From Burkholderiaceae bacterium (GTDB lineage Bacteria; Pseudomonadota; Gammaproteobacteria; Burkholderiales; Burkholderiaceae_B), in NCBI GenBank assembly GCA_021208885.1, contig JAJOJF010000031.1, forward strand, positions 29,143 to 93,142: a stretch of 64,000 bases of DNA, read 5' to 3'. The notes under the pieces are model-generated. The model made no database searches and was not told the DNA's origin. It was given only the letters and a program-made list of their open reading frames with translations. A program made the translations under genes and the position numbers. Within the stretch, counting starts at the first letter, position 1, and each line of letters begins with the position of its first letter. Shown in pieces: positions 16,964 to 25,735 of the stretch.

Positions 16964-18313
16964 TCAAGAAGTTGTTTCAGGCAATCTGGGTTCCCGCATA
17001 TGAAAATCCGTGACGCTTTGGTAGGCTGCACCCACATCGAAAAGCAAGTCTTCGTTACCCCAGCTAGATGCAAGTTGCATGGATAGAGGCAGGCCTTCTG
17101 ATGAAAAACCGCAGGGCATCGCCATGCTCGGGATTCCTGCAGCAGCAAAAGCGCACGTGAATCGAGGTATTGAGCGAATTGCGTTGCCGAACTGAAGATC
17201 TGCTGCCGTGGGTGCGGGCATCGCAATAGTCGGTGTCAATATGACATCGACGTCCATAAAAACGCTGGTTAATGTGTGACGCCATTGTTCAACCCAGCGC
17301 AGCGCTTGGGCATATTCCCAACCACTGACCTTGGCGCCAATGTCAAACCGTATTTTCAGGTCGTCGCCAAATGCTTCGGGGTTGCTTGCAAGACGTTCGC
17401 GATACAAATTAAATGCGTCAGCCAGGATGATCCTGAATGCGAGCATCTCTTGCGCTTGTTCGACGCCATCTAGATTAATGGGAATCAGCTGAGCACCTAG
17501 TGAAGCAAGTTCCGCGCTCGCACGACCAACCGCAGCTTTGACCTCAGGCGTGATGTCATCGAAGAAGAAGTTTTTTGGAATACCGATTCGCAACCCGCGA
17601 ATATCGCCCCAGTCGGTGGGCAGCATGGGGGTGGCGTAGTGCTCACTGCAAGGGTCTTGTGGATCATGTTGTGCGATGGCGTAAAAAACCCTTGCCACGT
17701 CTTGCACGCGCCTAGCCAGCGGCCCTAGTGTGTCAAACTTGGCGCTGACGGCGATTGTGCCCTGGTTCGAGACCCGTCCGCTTGTGGGCCGCAGGCCACA
17801 CACACCGTTAAACGCAGCAGGTATGCGGATTGAACCCGCTGTGTCACTTCCGATAGAAGCCTGACACATGTTGCTCGCAACACTGGCGCCTGATCCGCCA
17901 CTAGAGCCACCAGCAATGTGAGCCAGGTTCCAGGGATTCCTGACGGGTCCATAGTGTTTGCTCTGGCTCGTAGGGCCAAACACAAGTTCGTGCAAGTTCG
18001 CCTTGCCAACGAGGATAGCTCCTTGCTCCAGCAAACGATCTACAACAAACGCATTGCGCTCTGGGTAGCGATTCGCGTAGAGAGGAGAGGCTGCGGTGGT
18101 GGGTGCGCCGACCCAATCGATGTTGTCCTTGATGGATATGGTCATGCCAGCCAACACGCCGTCGTAGATTCCTTTGACAGCATGGTCATCAAGCACACTT
18201 GCTCGCTCAATTGCCATCGCCTTGTTCGGAGAAAACAGAGCGTTAAGCGAGCTATTCCAATGCTCGATGTTGGCAAATGCGACGTCAACATTGCGGCTAG
18301 CCAGTGCTTGCAT
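16964..18313 (-). CDS. Amidase signature family hydrolase
   Basis: 449 aa from the second of two adjacent ATGs, with GGAG 5 bases upstream. The Ser-cisSer-Lys triad is visible: Lys in MTISIKDNIDW, cis-Ser in the Gly/Ser-rich 'GGSSGGSGASVAS' and nucleophile Ser in 'GSDTAGSIRIPAAF'. The enzyme hydrolyses amides or transfers ammonia; without a gatCB pair nearby it is not GatA. It sits 8 bp after a glutaredoxin-DinB fusion gene and upstream of a TRAP transporter. Together with the hydrolase at 13291 this suggests use of an amide or carbamoyl compound. Confidence 0.9.
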   Translation of the reverse strand: MQALASRNVDVAFANIEHWNSSLNALFSPNKAMAIERASVLDDHAVKGIYDGVLAGMTISIKDNIDWVGAPTTAASPLYANRYPERNAFVVDRLLEQGAILVGKANLHELVFGPTSQSKHYGPVRNPWNLAHIAGGSSGGSGASVASNMCQASIGSDTAGSIRIPAAFNGVCGLRPTSGRVSNQGTIAVSAKFDTLGPLARRVQDVARVFYAIAQHDPQDPCSEHYATPMLPTDWGDIRGLRIGIPKNFFFDDITPEVKAAVGRASAELASLGAQLIPINLDGVEQAQEMLAFRIILADAFNLYRERLASNPEAFGDDLKIRFDIGAKVSGWEYAQALRWVEQWRHTLTSVFMDVDVILTPTIAMPAPTAADLQFGNAIRSIPRFTCAFAAAGIPSMAMPCGFSSEGLPLSMQLASSWGNEDLLFDVGAAYQSVTDFHMREPRLPETTS

Positions 18314-18342
18314 CATTGCTCCAGTGTTACGCAATTGGGTCT

Positions 18343-19125
18343 TTAGCTAATCTTTTCGTCATCCCATACCTTTTCCGGCATGGGTAGGCCTTCAAATGTC
18401 GCCTGCGGCAACGGGTTGTCCGGTGCAATTGACATTCCCTCAAGCACCCACATCAATTGGCGGGCATGTTGACCGCTGTGCCATGTAGTGCGTTCAAAAA
18501 ATTGGTGCTGGGTTTGATCGCCGTAATACACATTGGCCTTCGCATTCCAGTCATAAGAGCGGTTGGCATTGAACCAGTCTGATAGCCGTTTGTTCACGTG
18601 CGCGGCGTAGTCCAGGATGTCTTGGCGGCTGTTTCGATCTGGTGCAGGGAATCTGTTGTAAGAATCAAATGTCAGCGCAATGCCTTCTTTTTCCTCGATA
18701 AAAGCGTCGACATTATTGAAGATGTGATAAGTCAGGTCGGTGTAGCTGCGCGGGCGATTTGGCAACAAGTTGTGCAACGCATCATCGGGAATTTGCCGGA
18801 AGAAACGTTCCGAGCCTGCAAGAATTGCTTGCAGTCGACGATGCAGCTCAGCGACCGGAAGCACTGAGAGATTAACGCCCTTGACACCAACTAACTCTGC
18901 GACATCCTTGAGCACTTGGCCGTTGGCGTAACGATCTCCCTTGGTTACTATCGGTACCTGACGAAGCCCGAATGCAGCAAGCTCTTTGAAAGCATCAGCA
19001 TCTGCAAGAACATTGCGGGATTCAAATTCAATGCCGTTTCTTGTCAAGAACTCTTTGGTGCGCAAACAGCTAGTGCAGCCCGGTTGCCAGTAAACACGTA
19101 CAACATCGTGAGCGGCTTGTTGCAT
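18343..19125 (-). CDS. Glutaredoxin-DinB fusion protein
   Basis: 260 aa; AGGAG is 8 bases upstream of the ATG. Residues 8-80 form a glutaredoxin fold with active site C17-T-S-C20 and the cis-proline Pro57 (RQVPIV). Residues about 90-235 look like the four-helix DinB metalloprotein fold, with the three expected metal histidines His133, His215 and His219 (WHSGQH). DinB-like enzymes include thiol-dependent hydrolases, transferases and isomerases (e.g. mycothiol or bacillithiol dependent), so a fused glutaredoxin could supply or recycle the thiol. First gene of the amidase unit. The domain assignment is by eye; the combined reaction is unknown. Confidence 0.78.
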   Translation of the reverse strand: MQQAAHDVVRVYWQPGCTSCLRTKEFLTRNGIEFESRNVLADADAFKELAAFGLRQVPIVTKGDRYANGQVLKDVAELVGVKGVNLSVLPVAELHRRLQAILAGSERFFRQIPDDALHNLLPNRPRSYTDLTYHIFNNVDAFIEEKEGIALTFDSYNRFPAPDRNSRQDILDYAAHVNKRLSDWFNANRSYDWNAKANVYYGDQTQHQFFERTTWHSGQHARQLMWVLEGMSIAPDNPLPQATFEGLPMPEKVWDDEKIS

Positions 19126-19292
19126 TGTTTGTCTCCTGATGGTTTTAAATGCCTGTACGATCAGACTGTCGTGTAAGCTTTTGTTAATTGCATCGATTAG
19201 TTTTATCTTCTGACAGATCGCCTCATACAGGAACTATTTTTTTGCGAGGGTGTCATCGCATTTGGCGAGGACAAACCAACCTGGACCATCAG

Positions 19293-20234
19293 ATGCCTAA
19301 ACTCGATCCGTTATCTCTGAAGCTCTTTGTCAGCGTGATTGAATCAAGCTCGATCACAGCAGCGGCCAGCATGCACCACATTGCAGCGACCGCGGTCAGC
19401 AAGCGGATAAGCGATTTGGAGCACCTGTTTGGCACTACTTTGTTGCAGCGAACAAATCGCGGCGTGCACCCGACTGATGCAGGCAAGGCGCTTGTGTCGT
19501 TGGCTCGAAGGGCATTAAACGAGTTCGATTCAATTCAGATCGCCATGCAGGACTATTGTGATGGCGGTGTTGGTCTAGTGACGTTGTGCGCAAGCACATC
19601 GGCGATGTCGCAGTTTTTGTCGAGAGATATTGCTGACTTTCTGGTGCAAAGCCCTGGAATCAAAGTGTCGGTTGATGAGCAGCCTAGCGAGCTGGCGGTT
19701 CGTATGGTTGCCGACAATGCGGTGCAAATTGGGGTTTATGCCAATGTGGCTGAAACGCACGGGCTCAACACACAGCTCTACAGTGAAGATCACTTGGTAT
19801 TGGTGTGTCACCCGTCCCATCCATTGGCCATGCGAGACCGAGTCTCTTTCCAGGATACATTGGTCTATGACTATGTCGGATGGTATTCGGGCAGTGCCAT
19901 CAACAAACAACTCGACACGGCAGCGAGAATGTCTCACTGTAACTGGCAAGTCCGGGCAAGGGTCAACAGTTTTGACGCGCTAGCCCAAATGGTGGCTGCA
20001 CAAATTGGTATTGGAATCTTGCCTGAGGATGTCGCCCGGCAAAGGGTGCTCGCATATCCTTTGAAGATCTGTTACCTCTCAGATGCTTGGGCGATACGAC
20101 AATTTCACTTGGCCATCCGGGCAGATCAGGCTTTGCCAGATCCCGCTTTGCGGCTACATAACTATCTGCTGCGTGCGCATAACAATAGCAAGCCAAATGA
20201 TCCGGTGCCCGACATGCTCATGTCGATGCATTAG
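19293..20234 (+). CDS. LysR-family transcriptional regulator
   Basis: 313 aa from ATG 19293 (MPKLDPLSLKLF), where the HTH starts at the expected distance. The winged helix is 'SSITAAASMHHIAATAVSKR', followed by a LysR substrate-binding domain. It is divergent from the glutaredoxin-DinB gene and reads toward the MaoC gene 190 bp downstream, so it may control either block. In Pseudomonas itaconate loci a LysR gene (ripR) sits beside the same set of enzymes; that is a contextual parallel, not proof. Confidence 0.88.
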   Translation: MPKLDPLSLKLFVSVIESSSITAAASMHHIAATAVSKRISDLEHLFGTTLLQRTNRGVHPTDAGKALVSLARRALNEFDSIQIAMQDYCDGGVGLVTLCASTSAMSQFLSRDIADFLVQSPGIKVSVDEQPSELAVRMVADNAVQIGVYANVAETHGLNTQLYSEDHLVLVCHPSHPLAMRDRVSFQDTLVYDYVGWYSGSAINKQLDTAARMSHCNWQVRARVNSFDALAQMVAAQIGIGILPEDVARQRVLAYPLKICYLSDAWAIRQFHLAIRADQALPDPALRLHNYLLRAHNNSKPNDPVPDMLMSMH

Positions 20235-20327
20235 CGTTGAAAGCCAGGGTTTCGATTGGCCCGTTAAAGACCAACATCAATTCGCGGATTCCTTTTTATT
20301 TGACGTTACCGCATTTTGATGTCAATA

Positions 20328-20341
20328 TTTGTCCGGACAAA
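20328..20341. promoter_or_regulatory. Perfect 14-bp palindrome TTTGTCCGGACAAA, candidate operator
   Basis: The sequence equals its own reverse complement and lies 84 bp upstream of the MaoC start, in the only long gap of this plus-strand cluster. GntR-type regulators commonly bind short palindromes with a TTGTxxxxACAA-like centre, and a GntR gene closes this cluster. I saw no second copy in the window by eye. Confidence 0.5.
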
Positions 20342-20424
20342 GCAACAAATAGATCAAAGTGCTGAAGATCAACAAGGTTGCAAGAACCTAATAAACCCGG
20401 TCTGTGTGAATTCAAGGAGGCAGC

Positions 20425-20919
20425 ATGCAAGCCATTCAGGTGGGAGAAAAGCGCTATCGCGCCGATTACGGAAGGTATCTCGAAGAGTTCGAGATAGGTG
20501 CAGTTTATGAACACAGGCCCGGCCGAACAATCACAGAAGTTGACAACATACATTTCTCGCTGCTGACCATGAATCAGCATCCAATGCACTGCGACACCCC
20601 ATTTGCCGAGCAAAGCCAGTTTGGCAAGCCGCTTGTATGCAGCCCGTTGACCTTGGCAGTGGTCGTTGGGCTGTCGGTCAATGACATAAGCGCCAAGGCA
20701 ATCGCCAACCTCGGTTGGAAGGAAATCAACCTGATTGCGCCAGTTTTTCCTGGTGATACGCTTTACGCCGAATCAGAAGTTCTGGAGGTCCGTGAATCAA
20801 AGAGCGACCCTTCGCGTGGCATCGTAACCGTCAAAACAAAAGGGTTTAACCAAGATGGCGTTGAAGTACTGAACTTCATCCGTTCAGCCCTCATTCCTAA
20901 ACGACCGCAGGCGCAGTAA
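20425..20919 (+). CDS. MaoC-family acyl-CoA hydratase (itaconyl/mesaconyl-CoA hydratase-like)
   Basis: 164 aa, single hot-dog domain. The hydratase active-site block 'NQHPMHCDTPFAE' provides the Asp and His dyad typical of (R)-enoyl-CoA hydratases, in the variant seen in mesaconyl-CoA and itaconyl-CoA hydratases. AAGGAGG is a strong ribosome site. First gene of a run: MaoC, MmgE/PrpD, acyl-CoA dehydrogenase, CoA-transferase, GntR. Predicted to hydrate a branched or dicarboxylic enoyl-CoA. Confidence 0.85.
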   Translation: MQAIQVGEKRYRADYGRYLEEFEIGAVYEHRPGRTITEVDNIHFSLLTMNQHPMHCDTPFAEQSQFGKPLVCSPLTLAVVVGLSVNDISAKAIANLGWKEINLIAPVFPGDTLYAESEVLEVRESKSDPSRGIVTVKTKGFNQDGVEVLNFIRSALIPKRPQAQ

Positions 20920-20965
20920 GTCCGCGCTGTAGAACTGCACAACCCCACAAGTAAAAGGAAATCAC

Positions 20966-22375
20966 ATGGCGGCTCAACCAGAATCTATCGCAGTGACGCG
21001 ACATGACGTGTCACGCCAAATCGCCAGCTTCGCAGCCGGTTTTGATGCCAGCTCCATTCCTCGCGAAGTGTTCGAGCGTGCGAAACACTTGATCCTCGAC
21101 TCGATTGGCATTGCCTTCGCGTCAGGCGGTTATGATTTTGCGGCCAAGGCACTCGCAGGTGTCTGCGCACTCGATAGCGGCGCTGGCAAGACTGCTGTTA
21201 TTGGGCACAACGAAAGACTCGATTTGCGTAATGCCATCCTGATGAATGGCATTCTTGTGCACGGCTTGGATTTCGATGACACCCATGCCAAAGGAGTTAT
21301 TCACGCAACCGCCTCGGTCTTGCCGACGGTATTGGGCGTCGCAGCAGCACAAGCCAAGTCAGGCAAAGAGTTGCTGACTGCTTATGTGCTTGGCATCGAG
21401 TTGGCGACACGGCTTGGCGCGGTCGCCAAAGGCGGGTTTCATCAACTTGGCTTTCATCCGACTGGCTTGGTAGGAACTTTTGGCTGCGCCATGGCCGCCG
21501 CTTGGTTGATGGGAGCCAACACACAGCAATGTCAAGACGCCCTTGGCCTTTCTCTATCAACAGCAGCCGGTTCACTTGAGTTTCTCGAGGATGGCGCATG
21601 GAACAAACGTATGCATCCAGGCTGGGCAGGGGCGGCAGCTGTCACCAGCGCAACGTTAGCGATGAATGGCTATCGCGGCACAAGTCGGCCAATTGAGGGA
21701 CGATTTGGACTGTTTAACAGTTATCTGGGCGAGCGCTGGGGGTTTGACATCGATCTCGCCACAGAGAACCTGGGTAATGCTTGGGAAGTGCTAGCGGTAT
21801 CAGTCAAGCCTCTGCCAGCCTGCCACTTCACGCATGCTGCAGTAGATGCCGCGATTCGTTTGCACCAGCAAGGATTAAGAAAGGAAGACATTGAAAGCAT
21901 CCATGTTCTCGTGCCCTACGAGGTGATCAAAACGGTTTGTGAACCGCTTGAATCCAAACGCCGTCCGGCCAATTCGTATGAAGCTCAGTTCAGCATTCCT
22001 TACTTGGTGGCTACAGGCTTGCTCAAAGGTCGCATGACGCTCGAGGAACTAGAAGACCAGGCGCTTTCAGATCCAGAAGTCCTCAAGTTATGCAAGATCA
22101 CAAACTATGCGGCCGATCCGGATACAGCATTCCCGAAGTATTACGACGGCGAAGTGATTGTGCACCTGAAAAACGGCAAGGTATTGCGCGAGCGCGAAGC
22201 AATTAATCGTGGGGCTGTTGACCGTCCGCTGACATCGGACGACATCAAACAAAAGTTTTACGACAACATGGCACTTCGGGTCACACCTCAACGAGCTGAA
22301 CAAGTTGAGCGAGCAGTGCTCGATCTCGATGGCAGTACAGCTAATGAGCTAGCTCGAATTCTTGGCCAGGCCTAG
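20966..22375 (+). CDS. MmgE/PrpD family protein
   Basis: 469 aa. Landmarks of the family: 'LILDSIGIAFASGG' near the start, 'LVHGLDFDDTHAKGVIHATA' and 'FHPTGLVGTFG' in the helical domain, and 'KPLPACHFTHAAVDAA' in the catalytic region. Members include 2-methylcitrate dehydratase and cis-aconitate decarboxylase; they act on C5-C7 tricarboxylic or related acids. The same gene type is found in Pseudomonas itaconate loci. The reaction here is not determined by sequence. Confidence 0.88.
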   Translation: MAAQPESIAVTRHDVSRQIASFAAGFDASSIPREVFERAKHLILDSIGIAFASGGYDFAAKALAGVCALDSGAGKTAVIGHNERLDLRNAILMNGILVHGLDFDDTHAKGVIHATASVLPTVLGVAAAQAKSGKELLTAYVLGIELATRLGAVAKGGFHQLGFHPTGLVGTFGCAMAAAWLMGANTQQCQDALGLSLSTAAGSLEFLEDGAWNKRMHPGWAGAAAVTSATLAMNGYRGTSRPIEGRFGLFNSYLGERWGFDIDLATENLGNAWEVLAVSVKPLPACHFTHAAVDAAIRLHQQGLRKEDIESIHVLVPYEVIKTVCEPLESKRRPANSYEAQFSIPYLVATGLLKGRMTLEELEDQALSDPEVLKLCKITNYAADPDTAFPKYYDGEVIVHLKNGKVLREREAINRGAVDRPLTSDDIKQKFYDNMALRVTPQRAEQVERAVLDLDGSTANELARILGQA

Positions 22376-22413
22376 AAATTGAATTGATAAAGTTAACGAC
22401 AGAGGCAGGAAAT

Positions 22414-23571
22414 ATGCAAAACCTTCACGACGATAGCGATGAGCGCTTGATTCTGGACAGTGTCGATAGATTTTTGGCCCAGGAAGTGGCGCCTGTGGCC
22501 TGGCAGCTTGAGCACGACGATGTGTACCCCGCAGATATTGTTGAGCGGATGAAAGAAATGGGACTGTTTGGGTGCCTGATCGATCCCGAGTATGGTGGCT
22601 TAGGTCTTTCAACATCGACCTACGTCAAGATTATCGAGCGCATGTCCAAGGTATGGATGTCGATTTCTGGGATCATCAATTCACACTTGATTATGGCAGT
22701 ATGCGTGCAGCGCTTTGGTACCGAAGAACAAAAACGGGAATTTCTGCCCCGGTTTGCAACCGGTGAGTTACGCGGGGGTATTGCGTTGACTGAGCCTGAT
22801 TGCGGTACCGACTTGCAAGCAATTCGAACCGTGGCCAAGAAAGACGGCGATAACTATGTTGTCAATGGCACCAAGATGTGGATCAGCAATGGCATTGAAG
22901 GCAACTGTTTTGCACTGCTGGTCAAGACCGACCCGCAGGCTTCCCCGCGCCACAAAGGAATGAGCCTTTTTATCGCTGAGAAAGGCCCGGGCTTTGAGGT
23001 TAGTCGCAAGTTAGAAAAGCTCGGCTACAAAGGCATCGATTCAGCCGAGTTGGTATTTCAGGACTACAGAGTTGCCGCTGACCGTCTAATCGGTGGGGCA
23101 GAGGGTCGCGGCTTGCAGATGATTCTTGGTGGCCTTGAGCTAGGCCGCATTAATGTGGCCGCTCGAGGTGTTGGACTAGCGCAGGCGGCGCTTGATGAGT
23201 CCGTCAAATATGCACAAATACGCAAGACTTTTGGCAAACCGATCGCGGAACACCAGGCGATTCAACTAAAACTTGGTGACATGGCCACTCGCGCCGAAGC
23301 ATCAAGACTTCTGACCCAACGAGCTGCTGAGGCGTTTGATCGCGGTGAGCGGTGCGATATGGAAGCTGGCATGGCCAAGTTGTTTGCTACGGAGTCAGCC
23401 GTGGAAAACAGTATTGAGGCCATGCGCATTCACGGTGGCTATGGCTATTCAAAAGAGTACCTGGTCGAGCGTTTCTATCGTGATGCACCGCTACTTGTGA
23501 TTGGCGAGGGCACCAATGAGCTGCAACGAATCATCATCGCCAAGCAGTTGATTGAGAGGAATCCTGCATGA
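22414..23571 (+). CDS. Acyl-CoA dehydrogenase
   Basis: 385 aa from ATG 22414 (MQNLHDDSDE), preceded by GAGGCAGGA. FAD-binding blocks are 'GGIALTEPDCGTDL' and 'NGTKMWISNG', and the C-terminal 'IHGGYGYSKEYLVERFYRDA' leads to 'IGEGTNELQ', which carries the catalytic-base glutamate typical of short- and medium-chain enzymes. Feeds electrons to ETF. The 3' end overlaps the CoA-transferase gene by 4 bp (ATGA). Confidence 0.92.
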   Translation: MQNLHDDSDERLILDSVDRFLAQEVAPVAWQLEHDDVYPADIVERMKEMGLFGCLIDPEYGGLGLSTSTYVKIIERMSKVWMSISGIINSHLIMAVCVQRFGTEEQKREFLPRFATGELRGGIALTEPDCGTDLQAIRTVAKKDGDNYVVNGTKMWISNGIEGNCFALLVKTDPQASPRHKGMSLFIAEKGPGFEVSRKLEKLGYKGIDSAELVFQDYRVAADRLIGGAEGRGLQMILGGLELGRINVAARGVGLAQAALDESVKYAQIRKTFGKPIAEHQAIQLKLGDMATRAEASRLLTQRAAEAFDRGERCDMEAGMAKLFATESAVENSIEAMRIHGGYGYSKEYLVERFYRDAPLLVIGEGTNELQRIIIAKQLIERNPA

Positions 23572-24762
23572 ACTCGGCGCTGCCCCTGGCTGGCTTAAAA
23601 ATATTGGCGATTGAGCAGTATGGTGCCGGCCCGTTTGGCACACAACATTTGGCCGATTTAGGTGCTGAGGTCATCAAGATAGAGAACCCTCACGAGGGCG
23701 GCGAAGTCGGCCGATTTGTGGGGCCGCATTTTTTTGGTGACAGAAATAGCCATTTCTACCAGGCATTTAATCGCAATAAAAAGAGCATGTGTCTGGATCT
23801 CAAGAGTCCTGATGGTCAGAGCACATTACGCGAACTTGTAAAGACGGTAGATGCAGTTTTTGACAATCTTCGAGGTGATTTGCCAGCAAAGCTTGGTTTG
23901 ACTTATGACGATCTAAAAGACGTCAATGTAAGGCTGGTTTGTGCCCATTTGTCGGCCTACGGACGACAGGGCCCCAGAGCAGCTTGGCCAGGGTACGACT
24001 ATCTCATGCAGGCAGAAGCGGGATATTTGTCACTCACAGGTGAACCTGATGGGCCGCCAGCCAGATTTGGTTTGTCTATTATTGATTTGATGACAGGTAC
24101 AACTGCTGCGCTGGCACTCGTGTCCGCTGTGCTTGGTGCCAGAGCCACAGGCAAAGGCCGTGATATCGATGTCAGTCTGTATGACGTGGCTATGCATAAT
24201 CTTGCCTATGTCGCTACCTGGTATCTGAATGGCCATCACACCACCAAGCGGTTGCCTCGGTCTGCGCATCCATCGCTCGTGCCGAGCCAGCTTTACAAAA
24301 CCGAGGACGGCTGGATCTTCATCATGTGCAACAAGGAGAAGTTCTGGCCTATTCTGGCGCGTGAACTGGGCCACCCAGAGTTGGCTGATGATCCCGAGTT
24401 TCGTACGTTTGCGGATCGTTTAAAAAACAAGCAACGATTTGATGAAGTGCTCGAATCGATTTTGCGCAAAACCAACCGATCAATGGATGTCGGGGTTTGA
24501 GGGCAAAGTTCCGGCCGCTCCGGTTTATGATGTGGCTCAAGCTCTTGATAACCCGTTTTTCAGGGATCGTGAGGGTGTGGTCGCCGCCCAGGCTGACAAC
24601 GGTGAGCGCTATCTCGGTGTTGCATCTCCTTTTCGGTGCCCGGGAGTCGAGCTCCCCCAAAACGCCGCGCCAGCGCTGGGGGCGCACACACTGGAGGTCC
24701 TGCGAGACGCTGGTTTGACAGAGGAGCAAATTCACTACCTTCACGTAAACAAGGTCGTATGA
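23568..24762 (+). pseudogene. CaiB/BaiF CoA-transferase, interrupted by a +1 frameshift
   Basis: The first 300 or so codons (start 'LAGLKILAIEQYGAGPFGTQ') encode a normal family III CoA-transferase and then hit a stop at 24498-24500. The last third continues in the next frame to 24762 with family-like 'GKVPAAPVYDVAQALDNPFF'. One extra base in the AAAA at 24468-24471 explains it: with three A the protein would read ESILRKPTDQWMSGFEGK without a break, for about 397 aa. Could be a sequencing error or a recent mutation. The start overlaps the acyl-CoA dehydrogenase and the end overlaps the GntR gene, so the operon layout is still intact, which favours a very recent event or an artefact. Confidence 0.85.
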
Positions 24763-25526
24763 GTTCAACGTCGCCAATGCGAGGTTCATCCACGCCTCGC
24801 TATATACAGCTGGCCAGTACCTTGTACGAAGAGATTCGCGCAAGTCGCTATCCAGTTGGCTCGCTACTGCCCACTGAGCATGAGTTGTGCGAACAGTTTG
24901 GCGTTTCGCGGTTTACCGTTCGTGAAGCCATCAAAATGCTGGTTCGTCAGGGAATGGTGACCCGCCAGCCTGGTGTTGGGTCACGCGTGCAGGCAACAGT
25001 GCCCGTCAGTCAGTATGTGCAAACCATGTCTGGCATCTCTGACTTGTCTCAGTATGCCTTTGACACTTCGCTTGAGGTGATCAGTCATCGTGTACAGCCA
25101 ATTGATGCGCAGACAGCCAAAGGACTTGGGGCAAGTGAGGGTGAGACGTGGCTGTGTATCGAGGGGTTGCGCTATGCGCAGGGCCAAAGCTTGCCGATGG
25201 CACACACGACGGTTTTTGTGGCGCCACGTTTCAGGTCTTTGTCTTTGCCTGGCACGACTTTGTCCGAACCTCTGTATACCTATATTGAACAGCAATATGG
25301 TGCTCGCGTTGCGCGCGTCGATCAGGACATCAGAGCTGTTTCGCTAGGGCGCGCTTCGAGTCAGGCGCTCGGTGTGCCGTTACGCAGCCCAGGTCTCTGG
25401 CTAAAGCGCGACTATCTCGATGAGCGCGGCGAATTGTTGGAACAAGCCATCAATATCCATCCCAGCAACCGGTTTACCTATCACGAGTCGTTTACGCGCG
25501 ATTATCTGGTGGGCGACAAGCGATAG
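24759..25526 (+). CDS. GntR-family regulator with UTRA domain (HutC type)
   Basis: 255 aa from the ATG that overlaps the CoA-transferase stop (ATGA). The GntR winged helix is 'YEEIRASRYPVGSLLPTEHE' then 'FGVSRFTVREAIKMLVRQGM'; the C-terminal half, with 'FVAPRFRSLSLPGTTL' and 'LWLKRDYLDERGELLEQAIN', is a UTRA ligand domain. HutC-type regulators usually repress their own operon and release on binding a pathway metabolite. The palindrome at 20328 is the best visible candidate site. Confidence 0.9.
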   Translation: MSSTSPMRGSSTPRYIQLASTLYEEIRASRYPVGSLLPTEHELCEQFGVSRFTVREAIKMLVRQGMVTRQPGVGSRVQATVPVSQYVQTMSGISDLSQYAFDTSLEVISHRVQPIDAQTAKGLGASEGETWLCIEGLRYAQGQSLPMAHTTVFVAPRFRSLSLPGTTLSEPLYTYIEQQYGARVARVDQDIRAVSLGRASSQALGVPLRSPGLWLKRDYLDERGELLEQAINIHPSNRFTYHESFTRDYLVGDKR

Positions 25527-25682
25527 TGTCGGGCTTGGTCTCGCAATTCCTGCCAAATATCGTTGGCATGGCAAGACTTGTGCTTCCCATGCGATATCTG
25601 ACTGATGGGTCCCAGCCTTTATACTGTGTCCACCAATTACTTCACTGAGCGCAAGGTTTCTAGACCGACGGTGCTCAGCAAG

Positions 25683-25701
25683 CGTGACGTTTGCTGTCAC
25701 G
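25683..25701. repeat. Inverted repeat CGTGAC-N7-GTCACG
   Basis: Six-base arms with a seven-base spacer in the 209-bp gap between the GntR gene and the binding-protein gene, 35 bp before the latter's ATG. There is no T-run, so it is more likely a protein site than a terminator. The rest of the gap shows nothing else I can name. Confidence 0.35.
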
Positions 25702-25735
25702 ACGGAAATGTTGATCTGTGTTTCGGATTAGGCCT

